Positions 17,754-25,130 of a stretch of 64,000 bases of DNA are shown piece by piece. The translations under genes were made by a program, and so were the position numbers. The notes under the pieces were generated by a model. The model was not told where the DNA came from. It searched no databases and was given only the letters and a program-made list of their open reading frames with translations. This DNA comes from Streptomyces coacervatus (GTDB taxonomy: Bacteria > Actinomycetota > Actinomycetes > Streptomycetales > Streptomycetaceae). Positions within the stretch are counted from its first letter, which is position 1. Every line of letters begins with the position of its first letter. Where the stretch lies: contig NZ_JARHTP010000016.1 in the NCBI RefSeq assembly GCF_029223485.1, positions 214,725 through 278,724 on the forward strand. The letters are read 5' to 3'.

Positions 17754-18911
17754 TTGGGGCGGCTGACCGGCGGGGATCCCTCGCTGCTGCGAAGGATCAA
17801 CTCCGCGGTGGTGCTGCACGCGCTGCGTGCCACGGACGCGGCGACACTGACGGAGATCACCCGGGTGACCGGGCTGTCCCGGCCGACCGTCGAGGGCGTC
17901 GTCGAGGGGCTCATCGAGGCGGGCTACGTCGTCGAGAAGGCGGCCGACGAGAGCGTGGTGCGACGCCAGGGGCGGCCCGCGCGGCGTTTCCGGTTCCGGG
18001 CCGAGGCCGGGCATCTGCTGGGCCTGGACATCGGCTCCCACCGGGTCGCCGCGCTCCTGGCCGACCTGGACGGCCGGGTGCTCGGCGCGGTCGCCAAGGA
18101 CGTCGACGAGACGGCTCCCGCCGACGAGCGCCTGGAGCGGCTGCGCACCGCGGTGGCCGAACTGCTGCGCCGCGCCGGGGTCGCACGTGGCTCGCTGCGG
18201 GCCGTGGGCGTCGCCTCCCCCGGGATCGTCGAGGCCGACGGCACCGTGCGGCTGTGCGCGGCGCTGCCCGAGTGGACGGGGCTGCGCCTCGGCGAACGGC
18301 TGAGCCGGTCCTTCAAGTGCCCGGTGCTGGTCGAGAACGACGCCAACGCCGCGGCCGTCGCCGAGCACTGGAAGGGCGCGGCCACCGAGTCCGACGACGT
18401 CGTGTTCGTGCTGGCCGGGCTGAGCCCGGGGGCCGGTTCGCTGATCGGCGGGCAGCTGCACCGGGGGTACGGCGGGGCGGCCGGCGAGATCGGCGCGCTG
18501 CATCTGCTGGGCCGCGAGGTGACCCCGGAGACCCTGCTGTCCACCACGGACGAGCCGCTGCACCCGCTCGACGAACAGGCCGTGGCCAAGGTCTTCGCGC
18601 AGGCCCGCGAGGGCGACCAGCGGGCCCGCGCGGCCGTCGACCGCTTCATCCAGCGGCTCGTCCACGACGTGGCCGCCCTGGTCCTGGCGCTCGACCCGGA
18701 ACTCGTTGTCGTCGGCGGCTGGGCGGCCGGTCTGGACGGCGTGCTGGAGCCCCTGCGCCGCGAGTTGGCACGCTACTGTCTGCGGCCGCCGAAGGTGGCC
18801 CTGTCGCTCCTCGGTGAGGCGGCGGTCGCGACGGGCGCGCTCCGGCTCGCCCTGGACCACGTGGAGGAGCAGCTGTTCGCGGTGGAGGGCACGGTGACGG
18901 CGCGGCGCTGA
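17754..18911 (+). CDS. ROK-family transcriptional repressor
   Basis: Protein of 385 residues with an N-terminal winged helix (LTEITRVTGLSRPTVEGVVE at about 35-54) and a C-terminal sugar-kinase-like ROK domain (LGLDIGSHRVAALLADLDG; VENDANAAAVAEHW). The zinc CxCGxxGCxE motif and a kinase active site are not evident, so it is a regulator, not a glucokinase. TTG at 17754 is chosen because GGAGG at 17741-17745 sits 8 bases before; the longer frame back to 17595 merely reads through the dispersed repeat. No sugar transporter is adjacent. Confidence 0.9.
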   Translation: MGRLTGGDPSLLRRINSAVVLHALRATDAATLTEITRVTGLSRPTVEGVVEGLIEAGYVVEKAADESVVRRQGRPARRFRFRAEAGHLLGLDIGSHRVAALLADLDGRVLGAVAKDVDETAPADERLERLRTAVAELLRRAGVARGSLRAVGVASPGIVEADGTVRLCAALPEWTGLRLGERLSRSFKCPVLVENDANAAAVAEHWKGAATESDDVVFVLAGLSPGAGSLIGGQLHRGYGGAAGEIGALHLLGREVTPETLLSTTDEPLHPLDEQAVAKVFAQAREGDQRARAAVDRFIQRLVHDVAALVLALDPELVVVGGWAAGLDGVLEPLRRELARYCLRPPKVALSLLGEAAVATGALRLALDHVEEQLFAVEGTVTARR

Positions 18912-18941
18912 GGCGGCGGCGAGGCGTGCTGTTGCCCGAAA

Positions 18942-18980
18942 ACGTGCTGTGCCCCGGAGGAGTTCCGGGGCACGGCACGT
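18942..18980. terminator. Bidirectional hairpin between convergent regulators
   Basis: ACGTGC (18942-18947) plus GTGCCCCGGA (18949-18958) pair with TCCGGGGCAC (18964-18973) plus GCACGT (18975-18980), a stem of about 16 bp with one bulge and a 5-nt loop. It lies between the converging ROK and GntR genes. Confidence 0.8.
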
Positions 18981-18996
18981 CTGACGAGGTCAGGGC

Positions 18997-19758
18997 TCAG
19001 GACGCCTGGCGCTCGGGCCCCTGGTGGATCTCCACTCCCCCCGAGTCGCCGAAGGTCAGGCGGCAGGTGTCGGCGCGGTACGTGGCGACGGAGAGTGCCG
19101 CGGTGCGGCCGTCGGCCAGGAAGCGGGTGGTGACGACGAGGACGGGCGCCCCCGGGAGTCGGTCCAGTTCCTTGGCGTCGTCCGCGCGCGCGGAACCGAG
19201 CTCCACGGCGCTGTCCCTCCCCTCCAGCTGCAGCCGCTCCAGCTCGCGCAGCACCGCACGCGCGCGTGCCGGTCCGGACGGCGCGTCTATGGCGGAGAGG
19301 TCGGGCACCGACGACTCCGGGACGTAGAGCAGCTCCGCGGCGACGGGCTGGCCGTGGGAGACACGGGACCGGCGCACCGTGTACACGGCCTCGTCCGGGC
19401 GCGTCTCCAGTGCTGCGGCGACGGCCGCGGGCGGTGCCGCGAGCGTGCAGTCCACGGCCTGCCAGACGTCCCCTGTGGCCTCCGGCCAGGCGTGCTGCTG
19501 GGTGCCGACTGCGACGCCCACGCGCGGCGGGGCGACGGTCGTCCCGACACCGCGGCGGCGCTGCAGCCTGCCCTCCAGTTCGAGCTGCTCCAGGGCCTGG
19601 CGGAGCGTGGCGCGCGCGACGCCGAAGCGCGCGGCGAGATCGCGTTCGTTGGGCAGGATCTCGCCCACGGAGAACTCGGAGTCCAATGCCTCACTGAGCA
19701 CGGTCTTGAGATGCCAGTACTTCGGTTCCGGCACCGATTCCAGCTGCGTGGTCCCCAC
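18997..19758 (-). CDS. GntR-family (HutC/UTRA) transcriptional regulator
   Basis: Protein of 253 residues. N-terminal winged helix with VGEILPNERDLAARFGVARA and TLRQALEQLELEGRLQRRRG at about 32-70, then a UTRA effector domain (YTVRRSRVSHGQPVAAELLY; TRFLADGRTAALSVATYRAD) that in this family binds small molecules such as sugar phosphates or amino acids. GTG at 19758 follows GGAGG by 6 bases. Its promoter contains a DasR-like dyad, suggesting self-control or control by DasR. Not DasR itself by sequence. Confidence 0.92.
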   Translation of the reverse strand: MGTTQLESVPEPKYWHLKTVLSEALDSEFSVGEILPNERDLAARFGVARATLRQALEQLELEGRLQRRRGVGTTVAPPRVGVAVGTQQHAWPEATGDVWQAVDCTLAAPPAAVAAALETRPDEAVYTVRRSRVSHGQPVAAELLYVPESSVPDLSAIDAPSGPARARAVLRELERLQLEGRDSAVELGSARADDAKELDRLPGAPVLVVTTRFLADGRTAALSVATYRADTCRLTFGDSGGVEIHQGPERQAS

Positions 19759-19834
19759 CCTGTCCTCCGCAATTGCCGTGGTCCGGCGGCGTTTTAGCGC
19801 CCTTGTTTATTAAAGGTTGTTGCACTTATCTGCG

Positions 19835-19869
19835 ACCATAGGGCGGCCCAAACCCTTGGTCAAGACCAA
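19835..19869 (-). promoter_or_regulatory. Promoter of the GntR gene with overlapping DasR-like operator
   Basis: On the minus strand -35 TTGACC (19858-19863) and -10 TATGGT (19835-19840) are 17 bp apart, an excellent vegetative promoter. TTGGTCTTGACCAA (19856-19869) is a perfect dyad apart from the two central bases and covers the -35. It differs by one base from the TGGTCTAGACCA core of the dre site known for DasR/GntR regulators. Confidence 0.75.
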
Positions 19870-19949
19870 TCCTGGATCCCATGGGCACTACACAGGGGCG
19901 CTTGCCGTCCAGGGTTCACAAGGTGTTCGTAAGGGGTCGCCCCTCCCGC

Positions 19950-20834
19950 CTACGCGGAGGCCAGCGAGAGCAGCTTGTCCGGGTTGCGGATGATGTAGAC
20001 CGACTGGATGCGTCCCTCGAAGACGTCCACCTGGAAGACACTGTCGGGCTTGCCTGCGGACAGGACCACGACCGCCAGGCCACCGTTGAGCTCCGTGAAA
20101 CGGAAGGACAGCTCCGGCACGCCCTTCTTTGCGGCCCCGACGAGGAAGCGGCCCACCTTGTCGGCACTCTCCAGGACCCGCAGCGGCGCCCTGGACTTGC
20201 CGCCGCTGTCGCCCACCAGCCGCACGTCCGGCGCCAGCAGCGCCATGAGGCCTTCGAGATCGCCCTCCGCCGCGGCGGCGAGGAACCGCTCGGTCAGCTC
20301 ACGGCGCCGGCCGGGATCGACCTCGTACCGCGGCCGCCGCTCCTCGACATGCTTACGGGCCCGCCCGGCGAGCTGACGCACCGCCGCCTCACCGCGGTCG
20401 AGCATGGCCGCGATGTCCGCGTACGGGTAGCCGAACGCCTCCCGCAGCACGAACACCGCCCGCTCCAGCGGCGACAGCGACTCCAGGACGACGAGGACGG
20501 CCAGCGAGACGGAGTCGGCGAGCACGGCCCGCTCGGCGGTGTCCGGGACGGAGTCCCCGAAGTCGGTCGCATAGGGCTCGGGCAGCCACGGGCCGACGTA
20601 CGCCTCATTGCGAGCCTTGACCTGGCGCAGCCGGTCGATGGCGAGGCGGGTGGTGATGCGCACCAGGTAGCCACGCGGTTCGCGCACCACGCTGCGGTCG
20701 GCGCCGGACCAGCGCAGCCAGGCCTCCTGGACCACGTCCTCCGCGTCGGCCACCCGCCCGAGCATGCGGTAGGCGACCCCCAGCAGGACGGGGCGGTGCT
20801 CTTCGAAGACGTCGGTCTCGGTGTCGGTGGTCAC
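19950..20834 (-). CDS. sigJ: ECF41-family sigma factor (SigJ-like) with SnoaL-like C-terminal domain
   Basis: RNA polymerase sigma factor of 294 residues. Region 2 (VAYRMLGRVADAEDVVQEAW) and region 4 (FGYPYADIAAMLDRGEAAVR) are followed by a fused NTF2/SnoaL-like domain. All three ECF41 hallmarks are visible: WLPEP in the linker, DSGGK (family DGGGK) and the terminal NPDKL. In ECF41 the C-terminal domain acts as a built-in anti-sigma (known). GTG 20834 (VTTDTETDVFEEHRP) is preferred; an ATG at 20864 would add 10 residues. Divergent from an oxidoreductase gene, the usual ECF41 neighbourhood. Confidence 0.9.
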   Translation of the reverse strand: MTTDTETDVFEEHRPVLLGVAYRMLGRVADAEDVVQEAWLRWSGADRSVVREPRGYLVRITTRLAIDRLRQVKARNEAYVGPWLPEPYATDFGDSVPDTAERAVLADSVSLAVLVVLESLSPLERAVFVLREAFGYPYADIAAMLDRGEAAVRQLAGRARKHVEERRPRYEVDPGRRRELTERFLAAAAEGDLEGLMALLAPDVRLVGDSGGKSRAPLRVLESADKVGRFLVGAAKKGVPELSFRFTELNGGLAVVVLSAGKPDSVFQVDVFEGRIQSVYIIRNPDKLLSLASA

Positions 20835-20946
20835 CGCCCCATCCCATGCGACGCCTCCGGACATGTCTAGGAGAAATCCGCGTGTCCCGGAGCAGAATGA
20901 CCAGCGGGCCCGCCGGTGGTCGGCGGCCGGACTTTGGGAGGTGGCC

Positions 20947-21600
20947 ATGCGGTACGCGGTTCTGGGCACGGGCGACGTCGGCCGCACACTCGGCGGCAGG
21001 CTGGCGGAGCTGGGCCACGAGGTGACTCTGGGCTCGCGCACGAAGGACAATCCCGCCGCCCTGGAGTGGGCGCGAACCGTCGGCGCGGGAGCGCGGGCCG
21101 GCACGTTCGCGGAGGCGGCCTCGTCCGCCGAGGCGGTGGTGGTCGCCGTGGGCGGGCGGGTGGCGCTCGCCGCGCTGGAGGCGGCCGGGGCGGCGAATCT
21201 CGACGGGAAGGTCGTCATCGACGTCTCCAACCCGATGGCGTTCGAGGACGGGGAGGTGCGGCTGTCCCCCGTCGGGTCGGACAGCGTGGGCGAGCAGATC
21301 CAGCGCGCCTTCCCGCACGCGCGCGTGGTGAAGACTCTCAACACCGTCAACTGCCAGGTGATGGTGGATCCCGCACTGGTGCCGGGCGAGCACCAGGTCT
21401 TCGTGTCCGGCGAGGATGCGGACGCCAAGGAGCAGGTCAGAGGGCTGCTCGGGGAGTTCGGGTGGCCGCCGCACCGGGTGCTCGACCTGGGCGGCATCCG
21501 GTCGGCACGCAGCGTGGAGATGCTGCTGCCGCTGTGGCTCGACCTCTTCCGGCATGTCGGGCACGCCGAGTTCAACCTGGAGGTGCGCAGGGGCCATTGA
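20947..21600 (+). CDS. NAD(P)-binding oxidoreductase, F420-reductase-like (F420_oxidored fold)
   Basis: Rossmann-fold protein of 217 residues. It starts with the dinucleotide motif YAVLGTGDVGRTLGGRLAEL, followed by VTLGSRT for phosphate recognition, VVIDVSNPM, and VKTLNTVNCQVMVDP; these match the NADPH-dependent F420 reductase / NADP oxidoreductase family. GGGAGG just before ATG 20947 is the ribosome-binding site. It diverges from the ECF41 sigma factor, whose regulon in other bacteria typically includes such neighbouring oxidoreductases (known for ECF41). Confidence 0.88.
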   Translation: MRYAVLGTGDVGRTLGGRLAELGHEVTLGSRTKDNPAALEWARTVGAGARAGTFAEAASSAEAVVVAVGGRVALAALEAAGAANLDGKVVIDVSNPMAFEDGEVRLSPVGSDSVGEQIQRAFPHARVVKTLNTVNCQVMVDPALVPGEHQVFVSGEDADAKEQVRGLLGEFGWPPHRVLDLGGIRSARSVEMLLPLWLDLFRHVGHAEFNLEVRRGH

Positions 21601-21648
21601 ATGCCGTACGGCCGCGAGGTGGACGACCCACAGGGGCTACCCGCGGGT

Positions 21649-21658
21649 AGCAATTGCT
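21649..21658. promoter_or_regulatory. AGCAATTGCT palindrome upstream of the alpha/beta hydrolase gene
   Basis: A perfect 10-bp palindrome in an AT-richer pocket between the oxidoreductase and hydrolase genes, about 55 bp before the hydrolase start. TTGCTGACA just inside resembles a -35. The dyad resembles MarR-type sites, but no MarR gene is adjacent. Confidence 0.3.
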
Positions 21659-21711
21659 GACAAGCTGTCTACATGGCGTCCGTCAGCGAGCCCCAGACGA
21701 GGAGCACCTCC

Positions 21712-22542
21712 ATGTCCGCCACCGTCTCCTTCAAGGTCCCCTCTCCACGCGGCCCGCAGCCCGTGACCGTCTCCTACGCGCGCGTGGGCAGCGGCGAGCC
21801 GCTGCTCCTGCTGCACGGCATCGGTCACCACCGGCAGGCCTGGGACCCGGTGGTGGACATCCTCGCGACCGAGCGCGACGTGATCGCCGTGGATCTGCCC
21901 GGCTTCGGCGACTCCCCGGCCCTGCCGGACGGGCTCTCCTACGACCTGCCCACGACCACGGCCGTGTTCGGCGCGTTCTGCGAGGCGATGGAGCTGGAGC
22001 GTCCGCATGTGGCGGGCAACTCGCTGGGCGGTCTGCTCGCCCTGGAACTCGGCCGCGAGCAGCTCGCGCGGTCCGTGACCGCCCTGTCCCCGGCCGGGTT
22101 CTGGTCCGAGGCCGAGCGGCGCTACGCCTTCGGCGTCCTGCTCGCCATGCGGCACATCTCCCGGCGGCTGCCGCTGCCCCTGGTGGAGCGGCTGTCCCGG
22201 TCGGCGGCCGGCCGCACCATGCTGACCAGCACGATCTACGCCCGCCCGGGCCGCCGTTCACCCGAGGCCGTGGTCGCCGAGACGCTGGCCCTGGCGCAGG
22301 CGACCGGGTTCGACGCGACCCTCCGGGCCGGCAGCGCCGTCCGGTTCACCGATGACATCCCCGCCATCCCGGTCACCGTGGGCTGGGGCAGCCGGGACAT
22401 GCTGCTCGTACGGCGACAGGGGGTGCGCGCCAAGCACATCATCCCCCGGGCCCGGCTGGTGCGGCTGCCCGGCTGCGGGCACTGCCCGATGAACGACGAC
22501 CCGGCACTGGTCGCCCGCGTCATCCTCGACGGCAGCCGCTGA
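21712..22542 (+). CDS. Alpha/beta-fold hydrolase
   Basis: Enzyme of 276 residues. Oxyanion region LLLLHGIGHHRQAWDPV, nucleophile elbow GNSLGG with Ser near residue 105, catalytic Asp in TVGWGSRDMLL near 228, and catalytic His in PGCGHCPMNDDP near 260. The cap domain lies between residues 130 and 210. ATG 21712 follows GAGGAG by 7 bases and is preferred to ATG 21673. Substrate not visible; could be an esterase or haloperoxidase-like enzyme. Its last 285 bp are also read antisense by the EamA gene. Confidence 0.88.
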   Translation: MSATVSFKVPSPRGPQPVTVSYARVGSGEPLLLLHGIGHHRQAWDPVVDILATERDVIAVDLPGFGDSPALPDGLSYDLPTTTAVFGAFCEAMELERPHVAGNSLGGLLALELGREQLARSVTALSPAGFWSEAERRYAFGVLLAMRHISRRLPLPLVERLSRSAAGRTMLTSTIYARPGRRSPEAVVAETLALAQATGFDATLRAGSAVRFTDDIPAIPVTVGWGSRDMLLVRRQGVRAKHIIPRARLVRLPGCGHCPMNDDPALVARVILDGSR

Positions 22543-23424
22543 CGCACCGCGCCTGAAGGTCAACGCGCCGGAGCCGAGGGCGACTCCGGCGCCGACCAGG
22601 GCGCTGCCGACGGCCTGGGCGGCTCCGTACGAGCCCGTTTGGACGAGCGGGGCCGTGCAGGCGGCGGCGACCGGGATGAGGCCGGAGAACAGCGTGGCGC
22701 GCTCGGCGCCGATCCGCTGCATGCCCATGTACCAGCACACGAAGCCGACGACGGTGACGACCGCCGCCTGCCACAGCAGTGCGGCGCTCTCGGTGGTGTC
22801 GGGGCGCCGCAGCCACGCCGTGCCGTCCACGAGCAGCCCGGCGGCCGCGGACTCGGCTGCCGCGATGCCGCACACCGTGGCGGACAGCAGCCGGGGCCCC
22901 AGCGGGCGCAGAACGGGCACGGCGAGCACGGCGAAACCGACCTCGCCGGCCAGTGCGCAGGCCGAGAAGGCGATGCCCGTGCCGTCCGTACGCCCCCACC
23001 CCTGCACCGTGAAAGCACCGAAGGCGACCAGCAACGCCCCGTACAGGACCGCGCGTTGCGGCCGGCGGCCCTCCAGGACGGGGACGACGACGGCCACCAC
23101 CACGGGCGCGCATCCCACGAAGACTCCGGGCACCGCCGGTTCCGCGGAGCGCTCGGCCGCGATCACCGCCAGGTTGAAGCCGACCATGCCGACGGCGGCG
23201 AGCAGCGCGAGACGGGTCCACTGGCGGGGCGCGAGCAGCCGCAGCCGCGCCGTCGCTCCCGGGCCCGCGAGTGGGATGAGCAGCAGACAGGCGAGGCCGT
23301 AGCGCAGGAACTGGCCGCCCGCGTACGGGTAGTGGCCCAGGACGCTGTTCGCGGTGAAGGACCCGCCGACCAGGACACAGGCGAGTGCGGCGAGGAGGGC
23401 TCCGCGGGTGGTGGTGGCGTTCAT
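22258..23424 (-). CDS. EamA/DMT-family transporter with antisense C-terminal extension
   Basis: Inner-membrane exporter of the drug/metabolite superfamily with ten predicted TM helices, two EamA repeats (SFTANSVLGHYPYAGGQFL; ERATLFSGLIPVAAACTAPL). The expected end is near GALTFRRGAS at about residue 295, just past the hydrolase stop. No stop codon occurs there; the frame continues to 22258, adding about 95 charged residues antisense to the hydrolase. A lost stop or frameshift is likely. ATG 23424; divergent by 47 bp from a MocR regulator that probably controls it. Confidence 0.82.
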   Translation of the reverse strand: MNATTTRGALLAALACVLVGGSFTANSVLGHYPYAGGQFLRYGLACLLLIPLAGPGATARLRLLAPRQWTRLALLAAVGMVGFNLAVIAAERSAEPAVPGVFVGCAPVVVAVVVPVLEGRRPQRAVLYGALLVAFGAFTVQGWGRTDGTGIAFSACALAGEVGFAVLAVPVLRPLGPRLLSATVCGIAAAESAAAGLLVDGTAWLRRPDTTESAALLWQAAVVTVVGFVCWYMGMQRIGAERATLFSGLIPVAAACTAPLVQTGSYGAAQAVGSALVGAGVALGSGALTFRRGASAAAVEDDAGDQCRVVVHRAVPAAGQPHQPGPGDDVLGAHPLSPYEQHVPAAPAHGDRDGGDVIGEPDGAAGPEGRVEPGRLRQGQRLGDHGLG

Positions 23425-23448
23425 GGCAGCGACGCTAGGCAGCGCGGC

Positions 23449-23465
23449 GGTCCGGTTTAAGGTCC
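23449..23465. promoter_or_regulatory. Direct repeats GGTCC in the EamA/MocR gap, candidate MocR site
   Basis: GGTCC at 23449-23453 and again at 23461-23465, 12 bp apart in the same orientation, each followed by a short T-run context (GGTCCGGTTT, GGTCCATTT). MocR-type regulators such as GabR and PdxR bind direct repeats (known), and the gap between the divergent genes is only 47 bp. Confidence 0.6.
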
Positions 23466-23471
23466 ATTTCC

Positions 23472-24944
23472 ATGACGTCATCGGAGACCAATCGGGACGG
23501 GACTGCTGATCCGCGCCGGAGTGCGCAGCCGGGCCGCGCGGGCTCGCCCGCCTGGGAGCTGCTCCTGCCGGCCGCCTCCGCGCCGGCACGCACGCGTGGA
23601 CGTTCGCTGCAGGCGGCGCTGCGTGAGGCGGTGCGCACAGGGAGGCTGGCGCCGGGCACCCGGCTGCCGTCGAGCCGGGATCTCGCCGCCGACCTGGGGG
23701 TGTCGCGGGGGCTGATCACCGAGGCGTACGAGCAGTTGACGGCGGAGGGCTATCTGCGCAGCGGGCGAGGTGCGGGCACCTGGGTGGGAGGCGCCGTGCG
23801 GGCCGCGCCCCCACGCGCGCGTGATCTCGCGCCGCGCTCCCCCGGTGCGCGCGCCGACTTCGTGCCGGGCACGCCGGATCTGTCGCTGTTCCCTCGCGCC
23901 GCCTGGGCCGCGGCGCAGCGCGCGGTCCTGGCCGAACTGCCCCACCAGGACCTCGGCTATCCCGACCCGCGGGGGCTGCCGCAGCTGCGCACCGCGCTGG
24001 CGGAGCTGCTGGCGCGCCGCCGGGGTGTGGTCGCGGACCCGGAGCGGATCGTGGTCGTCTCCGGGGTGGCGCAGGCGTCGACGCTGCTCGGATTCGCGCT
24101 CCACGCGCGCGGGTTGCGCACCGTGGGTGTCGAGGATCCCGGCAGCCCCCAGCACGACGCGCTCTACGCCTCGGCGGGCGTCACCACCGTGCCCCTGCCC
24201 CTGGACGGCGAGGGAATCGTCGTCGGACCACTGCGGGACTCGGGCGTGCGGGCCGTCGTGACGACGCCCTCCCACCAGTTCCCCACCGGGATCGCGTACT
24301 CCGCGCGCCGCCGCACCGAACTGCTCGACTGGGCGCGGTCCGTGGACGGGCTCGTCCTGGAGGACGACTACGACGGCGACTTCCGCTACGACCGCGCCCC
24401 CGTGGGCGCGCTGCAAGGGCTGGACCCGGAACACGTGGCCTACACGGGCTCGGTCAGCAAGTCGCTCGCTCCGGGCCTGCGGCTTGGCTGGCTGCTCGTG
24501 CCTCAGGCGCTGGCCGACGAGGTCGTCGAGCGCAAGCGCACCATGGACCTCGGCCATCCCACGCTCGACCAGGCGCTGTTCGCCCGGTTCGTGGAGCACG
24601 GCGACTACGACCGCCAGCTGCGCCGCTGCCAGCGCGCGTACCGGGAACGGCGCGACGCGCTCGTGGCCGCGCTGCGGGAGCACTTCCCGGGCGCCGAGGT
24701 CGCCGGGATCGCGGCGGGACTGCACGTCATCGCCGCACTCCCGCACCGCTACGGACCCCAGCAGAGCTTCCTCGCGCGCGTGGCCGCGGCCGGTGTCGCC
24801 GTACGCCCGCTGACGGACTACACGCACGCGCGTGCAGAGCACGAGGGCGGCGGGGACGTTCGGCTGGTCCTGGGGTACGCGCACTTGTCGCCCGCCCGGA
24901 TCCGTGCGGGTGTACGGCTGATGGCGCAGGCAGCCGGCGTATGA
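23472..24944 (+). CDS. MocR-family regulator (GntR HTH fused to aminotransferase)
   Basis: Protein of 490 residues with an N-terminal GntR winged helix (LPSSRDLAADLGVSRGLITE; AYEQLTAEGYL, about 60-95) and a C-terminal class-I aminotransferase domain. The PLP lysine lies in TGSVSKSLAPGLRLGWLL near residue 330 and the cofactor aspartate in LVLEDDYDGDFRYDR near 300. Such proteins are PLP-responsive regulators, not enzymes. ATG 23472. It is divergent from the EamA exporter, with direct repeats between. Confidence 0.93.
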   Translation: MTSSETNRDGTADPRRSAQPGRAGSPAWELLLPAASAPARTRGRSLQAALREAVRTGRLAPGTRLPSSRDLAADLGVSRGLITEAYEQLTAEGYLRSGRGAGTWVGGAVRAAPPRARDLAPRSPGARADFVPGTPDLSLFPRAAWAAAQRAVLAELPHQDLGYPDPRGLPQLRTALAELLARRRGVVADPERIVVVSGVAQASTLLGFALHARGLRTVGVEDPGSPQHDALYASAGVTTVPLPLDGEGIVVGPLRDSGVRAVVTTPSHQFPTGIAYSARRRTELLDWARSVDGLVLEDDYDGDFRYDRAPVGALQGLDPEHVAYTGSVSKSLAPGLRLGWLLVPQALADEVVERKRTMDLGHPTLDQALFARFVEHGDYDRQLRRCQRAYRERRDALVAALREHFPGAEVAGIAAGLHVIAALPHRYGPQQSFLARVAAAGVAVRPLTDYTHARAEHEGGGDVRLVLGYAHLSPARIRAGVRLMAQAAGV

Positions 24945-25043
24945 CCGTGGGGTGACCGGCGCGGAAAGCGACGGATGGCTCATCCCTGGCGCCTCCGGGA
25001 CCGCCCGCGTCGCACACCGGTTCCCTTGTCCCTGCGGCCAGTT

Positions 25044-25065
25044 GTTCACTTGTGGTTTCCGTGTG
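25044..25065 (+). promoter_or_regulatory. Candidate PHO box upstream of phoD
   Basis: Two adjacent 11-nt units, GTTCACTTGTG and GTTTCCGTGTG. The first matches the Streptomyces PhoP direct-repeat consensus (G-G/T-TCA-Y-Y-Y-R-S-S) at 10 of 11 positions, the second at 7. They lie 66 bp before the phosphatase start. Confidence 0.6.
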
Positions 25066-25130
25066 CGCTGCGGCGCACCAGTAGTTGTGGCATCGCACAC
25101 TGGCCGGATCCCGTCCCTGGAGGCGCATCC

